Shown: piece by piece, positions 12,117-15,378 of the stretch | Layout of the letters: each line of letters opens with the position of its first letter | Position numbering within the stretch: the first letter of the stretch is position 1 | Source of the DNA: Nitrospira sp. | GTDB lineage: Bacteria > Nitrospirota > Thermodesulfovibrionia > Thermodesulfovibrionales > SM23-35 | Direction: 5' to 3' | Assembly (NCBI GenBank): GCA_016873575.1 | Contig: VGWY01000035.1 | Location: forward strand, 1-15,378 | DNA: 15,378 bases | Program-made: the position numbers and the translations under genes | Notes under the pieces: generated by a model | What the model was told of the DNA's origin: nothing | What the model saw: only the letters and a program-made list of their open reading frames with translations | Database searches by the model: none

Positions 12117-14714
12117 TCACCCTATCCCTGCCTTCAATCTCTCTCTAATTATATATACCTGGCCAAGGGATATTCCAGCATCATTTGTTGGCACCTTATC
12201 ATGTATATGAACAATCATCCCCATTGATTTCAGTGTATCAATAGTCCTTTCAAGCAGATACATATTCTGAAAGACACCACCACATAAAACAACATCTTTT
12301 ATTAAATGCAGGGATGAAAGCTTCTCTACAACACGTGCAATAACCTTAACAATTGTATTATGGAACCGTGATGCGATAACACCCTTATCTTCCTTTCTTT
12401 CTACATCCCCGATAATCCTCAAAATAGTTGGCGAAAAATCAATCTCAACAGGGTCTCTGAATTTTATATCAACTGGATAATCATCAAATATATCAGGTCT
12501 TGTAATTGACTCAAGTGCTATTGCTGCCTCACCTTCGAAGGTATTCCTGTCACATACGCCGATCATTGCTGATACTGCATCAAAAAGGCGGCCAGAGCCT
12601 GATGAAAGCGGCGAAAATTCTCTTTTATCTGAAATGTGCAGAATATCCTGAATCTTCTTAGAACCGTATCGTTCGATAAAGTCGACAGATTCAAGATACT
12701 TCATCTCCTCATCTCCAGCCATTTTATGGATATAGCTTGTAGCTGTCCTCCACGGTTCCCTGACAGATGCTTCACCACCCGGAAGAGGGATATAGGCAAA
12801 ATGCCCTGCCCTTTTGAATTCCCTTGTGTCTGCAATAAGAAATTCTCCACCCCAGAGATTACCATCCGTGCCATAACCTGTTCCATCAAAGGAGACACCT
12901 ATCACCTTATCTTTCATGCCCTTTTCAGCCATGACAGATGCAACATGGGCATAGTGGTGCTGGATACCAACCTTTTTCATCCCCTCCTGTTTCAGTGCCC
13001 ACTGCGTTGATAAATACCCTGGATGGAGATCATACGCAAGTGCTTCCGGATTTACCCTGTAAACTGCTTTCAGGTTTCTCAGGCTCTCTTCAAAAAAATT
13101 TAATGTCTCATAGTTTTCCATATCACCTATATGCTGACTTGGTATTGCAAAATTTCCTTTTGTAAGGGTAAAAACATTTTTAATATCAGCACCACATCCA
13201 AGAACCTCCGGACCGTCCTCATGCAGTACAATAGGATCAGGCACATATCCTCGTGAGCGACGGATAAAAGATAAAGAGGGTTGAAGTCTCAAAGGAGATA
13301 ATCCAGTAATCCCCCCTTGCCCCCCTTTAGCAAAGGGGGGTGTGGGGGGATTTGTTCTAAAATTGATGACTCTTACAACCGAATCATCAACCCGCATAAA
13401 GATATCCCTGTTGTGTATAAGGAATGCATCTGCGATACTCGATAGTTTGATAACTGCCTCATTATTATCAATCACAATAGGCTCTTCCGAAAGATTCCCA
13501 CTCGTCATCACAAGGGCATCAAAGTTATGAAAAATCCCCCCTAACCCCCCTTTAGCAAAGGGGGGATGGGGGGATTTGTTAGTAGCTGAGTGCCGAGTTG
13601 GGAGTTCTGTATTCATAGGGTAGTAAAAAAGTAAATAATGTAGTGGCGTGTATGGCAACATAAATCCAATACATGGATTATTGGGTGAAACAGCCACCGG
13701 TAAATTGTTATCTATCTTTTTCAAAAGCACAATCGGTCTTTTATTAGAAATGAGGAGCCTTTCCTCTTCTTGAGAAACTTCACAGAATTTCCTTATTGTT
13801 TCAACATCCGGTGACATCAGGGCAAAAGGTTTGTTACTTTTTCTCTTCCTCAACCTTAGTAAATTAACAGCATCTTCATTCGTTGCATCACAGGCAAGAT
13901 GGAATCCTCCAAGCCCTTTAATAGCAACAATATGCCCTTCTTTTAAAAGTCTTATTGTTTTCTTAATCGGGTTTTCTTTTTCATCAACCTTTAACTTTTT
14001 TTCTGAAAATACCCCCTCACCCTTGCCCTCTCCCACAAGGGGAGAGGGAACATTTATATACCCCTCCCTCGACGGGAGTCTACCAAACCATCTCCCCTCC
14101 CTCGACGGGAGGGGTTGGGGAGGGTGATTATTTAATGATTCATTCTTCATTGTTAATTTTACGTGTGGTCCGCATACCGGACATGCGTTCGGCTGGGCAT
14201 GGAATCTTCTGTCTTCCGGATTATGGTATTCCCTATCGCAATCAGCACACATCTTAAACACAGACATCGTGGTATTCGGTCTATCATAGGGAATAGATTT
14301 TGTTATGGTATATCTCGGACCACAGTTTGTACAGTTTATGAAGGGATAAAGGTAGCGCCTGTCATTCTTATCCAGCACTTCCCGAAAACAGTCCTTGCAT
14401 ATCGAGACATCTGGAGAGATAAGGGTAAAACTCCCTTCATCCGCACTTTCAACAATCTGAAAATCCTGATAACCGTAATAGGGCATGGGAATGACATCAA
14501 CGTCCATGATTTGCGAAAGTGGAGGAGCTTCGCTGGTAAGCCGATCAATAAAGGTGGAGATGTGATCACCTTCAATCTCGATAGTAACACCTTTCGATGA
14601 GTTCATTACGAAGCCTTTAAGATTCAAGGATTTAGCAAGACTGTAAACAAAGGGTCTGAAACCAACTCCCTGTACAATGCCTCTGACTAATATTTTTATC
14701 CTTGTGTGATTCAT
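12117..14714 (-). CDS. hypF: Carbamoyltransferase HypF with three in-frame palindromic-repeat insertions
   Basis: HypF uses carbamoyl phosphate and ATP to deliver the carbamoyl group to HypE. Domain order is standard: acylphosphatase (residues 5-90, VQGVGFRPFV with Arg20, and Asn38), two zinc-finger pairs (CKDC 106-109 with CTNC 128-131; CADC 156-159 with CPVC 178-181), a YrdC-like domain (about 248-500, IKGLGGFHLACDATN) and a Kae1-like carbamoyltransferase domain (HHYAH, SFDGTGYGTDG, VLCGGVFQN). At 865 residues it is roughly 100 longer than usual. Three low-complexity stretches explain this: about 191-247, 368-397 and 451-478, each lying on a GC-rich palindromic repeat and each between conserved segments. 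The frame stays open throughout. No Shine-Dalgarno is seen before the ATG. Confidence 0.95.
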   Translation of the reverse strand: MNHTRIKILVRGIVQGVGFRPFVYSLAKSLNLKGFVMNSSKGVTIEIEGDHISTFIDRLTSEAPPLSQIMDVDVIPMPYYGYQDFQIVESADEGSFTLISPDVSICKDCFREVLDKNDRRYLYPFINCTNCGPRYTITKSIPYDRPNTTMSVFKMCADCDREYHNPEDRRFHAQPNACPVCGPHVKLTMKNESLNNHPPQPLPSREGRWFGRLPSREGYINVPSPLVGEGKGEGVFSEKKLKVDEKENPIKKTIRLLKEGHIVAIKGLGGFHLACDATNEDAVNLLRLRKRKSNKPFALMSPDVETIRKFCEVSQEEERLLISNKRPIVLLKKIDNNLPVAVSPNNPCIGFMLPYTPLHYLLFYYPMNTELPTRHSATNKSPHPPFAKGGLGGIFHNFDALVMTSGNLSEEPIVIDNNEAVIKLSSIADAFLIHNRDIFMRVDDSVVRVINFRTNPPTPPFAKGGQGGITGLSPLRLQPSLSFIRRSRGYVPDPIVLHEDGPEVLGCGADIKNVFTLTKGNFAIPSQHIGDMENYETLNFFEESLRNLKAVYRVNPEALAYDLHPGYLSTQWALKQEGMKKVGIQHHYAHVASVMAEKGMKDKVIGVSFDGTGYGTDGNLWGGEFLIADTREFKRAGHFAYIPLPGGEASVREPWRTATSYIHKMAGDEEMKYLESVDFIERYGSKKIQDILHISDKREFSPLSSGSGRLFDAVSAMIGVCDRNTFEGEAAIALESITRPDIFDDYPVDIKFRDPVEIDFSPTILRIIGDVERKEDKGVIASRFHNTIVKVIARVVEKLSSLHLIKDVVLCGGVFQNMYLLERTIDTLKSMGMIVHIHDKVPTNDAGISLGQVYIIRERLKAGIG
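13308..13353. repeat. GC-rich nested palindrome inside hypF, insertion 3
   Basis: AATCCCCCC and GGGGGGATTT outer arms enclose CCCCCCTTTAGCAAAGGGGGG. On the minus strand it reads NPPTPPFAKGGQGGI, interrupting the YrdC-like region between DDSVVRVI and SFIRRSRGYVP, which are close together in ordinary HypF. The reading frame matches that of the copy at 13531-13577. Confidence 0.92.
13531..13577. repeat. GC-rich nested palindrome inside hypF, insertion 2
   Basis: AAAATCCCCCC and GGGGGGATTT outer arms enclose CCCCCCTTTAGCAAAGGGGGG. It encodes SPHPPFAKGGLGGIF between PYTPLHYLLFYY and DALVMTSGNLSEEP of HypF. It is almost identical in sequence, structure and frame to the copy at 13308-13353. Confidence 0.92.
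13585..13610. repeat. Degenerate 7-base-periodic tract inside hypF
   Basis: GAGT recurs at exactly 7-base steps (13588, 13595, 13602); on the coding strand this is ACTC every seven bases, encoding part of ELPTRHSAT. It directly adjoins the palindrome at 13531-13577, so insertion 2 seems to be two repeat kinds side by side. The pattern recalls the CTCAGTC tract at 3375-3409. Confidence 0.5.
14007..14129. repeat. Composite GC-rich palindromic repeat inside hypF, insertion 1
   Basis: Outer arms (ACCCCCTCACCC at the left, GGGGAGGGTGATT at the right) enclose CCCTCTCCCACAAGGGGAGAGGG-type and CCTCCCTCGACGGGAGG-type hairpins. An 18-base direct repeat occurs at 14061-14078 and 14094-14111, 33 bases (11 codons) apart, encoding LPSREG twice. 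The element supplies about 41 residues in the linker between the HypF zinc fingers and the YrdC-like domain. Confidence 0.85.
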
Positions 14715-14761
14715 TAAATATTAAAAACAGCTTCGTGATATTTCATGTTCACGGGGTTATT

Positions 14762-14836
14762 TTCAAGTTAAAATTATCAATTAGCAATTATCAAGTTAAA
14801 TCTCACTGCTAATTTTGCATTGATAATTGCTAATTT
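14762..14836. repeat. AT-rich dispersed repeat in the hypB-hypF gap
   Basis: The left 29 bases are identical to 9471-9499. The right part is an imperfect inverse complement (GATAATTGCTAATTTTTAC), so the element is roughly palindromic. Its right end runs into the TAA stop of hypB at 14837-14839. It occupies most of the 122-base gap; the remaining 47 bases to the hypF ATG show no Shine-Dalgarno or recognisable site. Confidence 0.85.
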
Positions 14837-15378
14837 TTACTTTACCTGTGAGTGTAGCCAGTCTGCCCATTCTCTTATCCCCTCGCCTGTCTTGCAAGAC
14901 ACATCGAATATCTTCAAGGATGAATTAAGGGATAAGGAATCTCTTTTCATCTTTCCTAAATCTGCATTGGTATAAGGCAGGAGGTCAATCTTGTTCAACA
15001 GTAATGCTGATGACTCCTGAAACATCAGTGGATATTTGAGTGGCTTATCATCTCCCTCTGCTATGCTCAGGAGCATAACCTTGATGTTCTCACCAACCTT
15101 GAATTCTGCAGGGCATACAAGATTTCCAACATTTTCTATAATGAGCAGATCCATGTCTTTCAGAGGCATATCTGGAAGCACCTCATTAATCATATTCGCA
15201 TCAAGGTGGCACGCACTACCTGTGTTTATCTGAATGACAGGGATCCCGAGGCTTTCTATCCGCTGGGCATCATCTGTCCCTGCGATATCACCCTCTATAA
15301 CACCTATCTTTATTTTCCCATTCAGTTCCTTAATTGTTCTCTCAATAAGAGATGTCTTTCCTGCTCCGGGTGCACTCA
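14837..15378 (-). CDS. hypB: Hydrogenase nickel incorporation GTPase HypB, 5' end outside the window
   Basis: HypB is the GTPase that works with HypA to load nickel into [NiFe] hydrogenase. The open frame continues to the right edge, so the ATG at 15193 is internal. Visible from the edge: P-loop SAPGAGKTSLIE, VIEGDIAGTDDAQRI, the metal-binding segment TGSACHLDA (Cys-His), ENVGNLVCPAEFKVGE, the guanine-specificity motif NKIDLLPY, and the end WADWLHSQVK. About 179 residues are present; the N-terminal part, where a His-rich nickel-storage stretch may occur, is missing. It is first in the visible hyp run, and hypA might lie further right. Its stop codon touches an AT-rich repeat. Confidence 0.95.
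   Translation of the reverse strand, partial: SAPGAGKTSLIERTIKELNGKIKIGVIEGDIAGTDDAQRIESLGIPVIQINTGSACHLDANMINEVLPDMPLKDMDLLIIENVGNLVCPAEFKVGENIKVMLLSIAEGDDKPLKYPLMFQESSALLLNKIDLLPYTNADLGKMKRDSLSLNSSLKIFDVSCKTGEGIREWADWLHSQVK

Noticed and set aside
13831..14127. Open frame on the plus strand through the composite palindrome
   Set aside because: Palindromic repeats are open in several frames on both strands; this is a shadow of hypF.
14163..14600. Open frame of 145 codons on the plus strand
   Set aside because: It is antisense to the HypF acylphosphatase and zinc-finger region, which is certain; the plus-strand translation resembles no known protein.
14837..15193. Complete short gene starting at ATG 15193
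   Set aside because: The frame is open to the window edge and encodes the HypB P-loop upstream of that ATG, so the gene is larger and truncated by the window.

Overview
The window looks like part of an AT-leaning chromosome of an anaerobic, diderm (Gram-negative-type) bacterium. Signs of this are lipoprotein signal peptides, a large predicted outer-membrane beta-barrel, multiheme c-type cytochromes and [NiFe]-hydrogenase maturation genes. The dense load of short dispersed repeats recalls genomes of Nitrospirota (Thermodesulfovibrionia) and Desulfobacterota. That placement is an inference from gene content and repeat style, not a phylogenetic result.

Left half, plus strand (about 261-8338): a probable electron-transfer cluster. 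Its order is NHL beta-propeller lipoprotein, beta-barrel, second NHL lipoprotein (a paralogue of the first), a secreted parallel beta-helix protein with two CARDB domains, a 4-heme cytochrome and an 8-site cytochrome. All six products carry export signals. The set resembles porin-cytochrome and nanowire-type loci of metal-reducing bacteria: a barrel crossing the outer membrane, cytochromes carrying electrons, and propeller and helix proteins as scaffolds. Upstream, at 1-135, is the end of a DUF559-type gene with a stop codon inside its conserved C-terminus.

Right half, minus strand (about 15378 down to 8322): hypB (cut by the window edge), hypF, hypD, hypE, a four-helix-bundle (23S rRNA IVP-like) gene, pdxJ and a small unknown helical gene. 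HypF makes the carbamoyl group, HypE turns it into cyanide on its C-terminal Cys, HypD carries it to iron, and HypB is the nickel-insertion GTPase. hypC, which HypD needs, is absent from its usual place and from the whole window; no hydrogenase structural gene is present either. The two halves converge and their last genes overlap by 17 bases.

The most striking property is the repeats. Four kinds recur: GC-rich nested palindromes (cores like CCCCCTTTGCTAAAGGGGG), AT-rich elements (AATTATCAATTAGC type) in most gaps and often touching start or stop codons, heptanucleotide tandem tracts (YACGCTA and CTCAGTC), and a larger inverted repeat at the end of pdxJ. Several lie inside coding sequence. 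hypF holds three in-frame palindromic insertions that account for its extra length of roughly 90-100 residues, and both NHL lipoproteins have signal peptides encoded by the heptanucleotide repeat.
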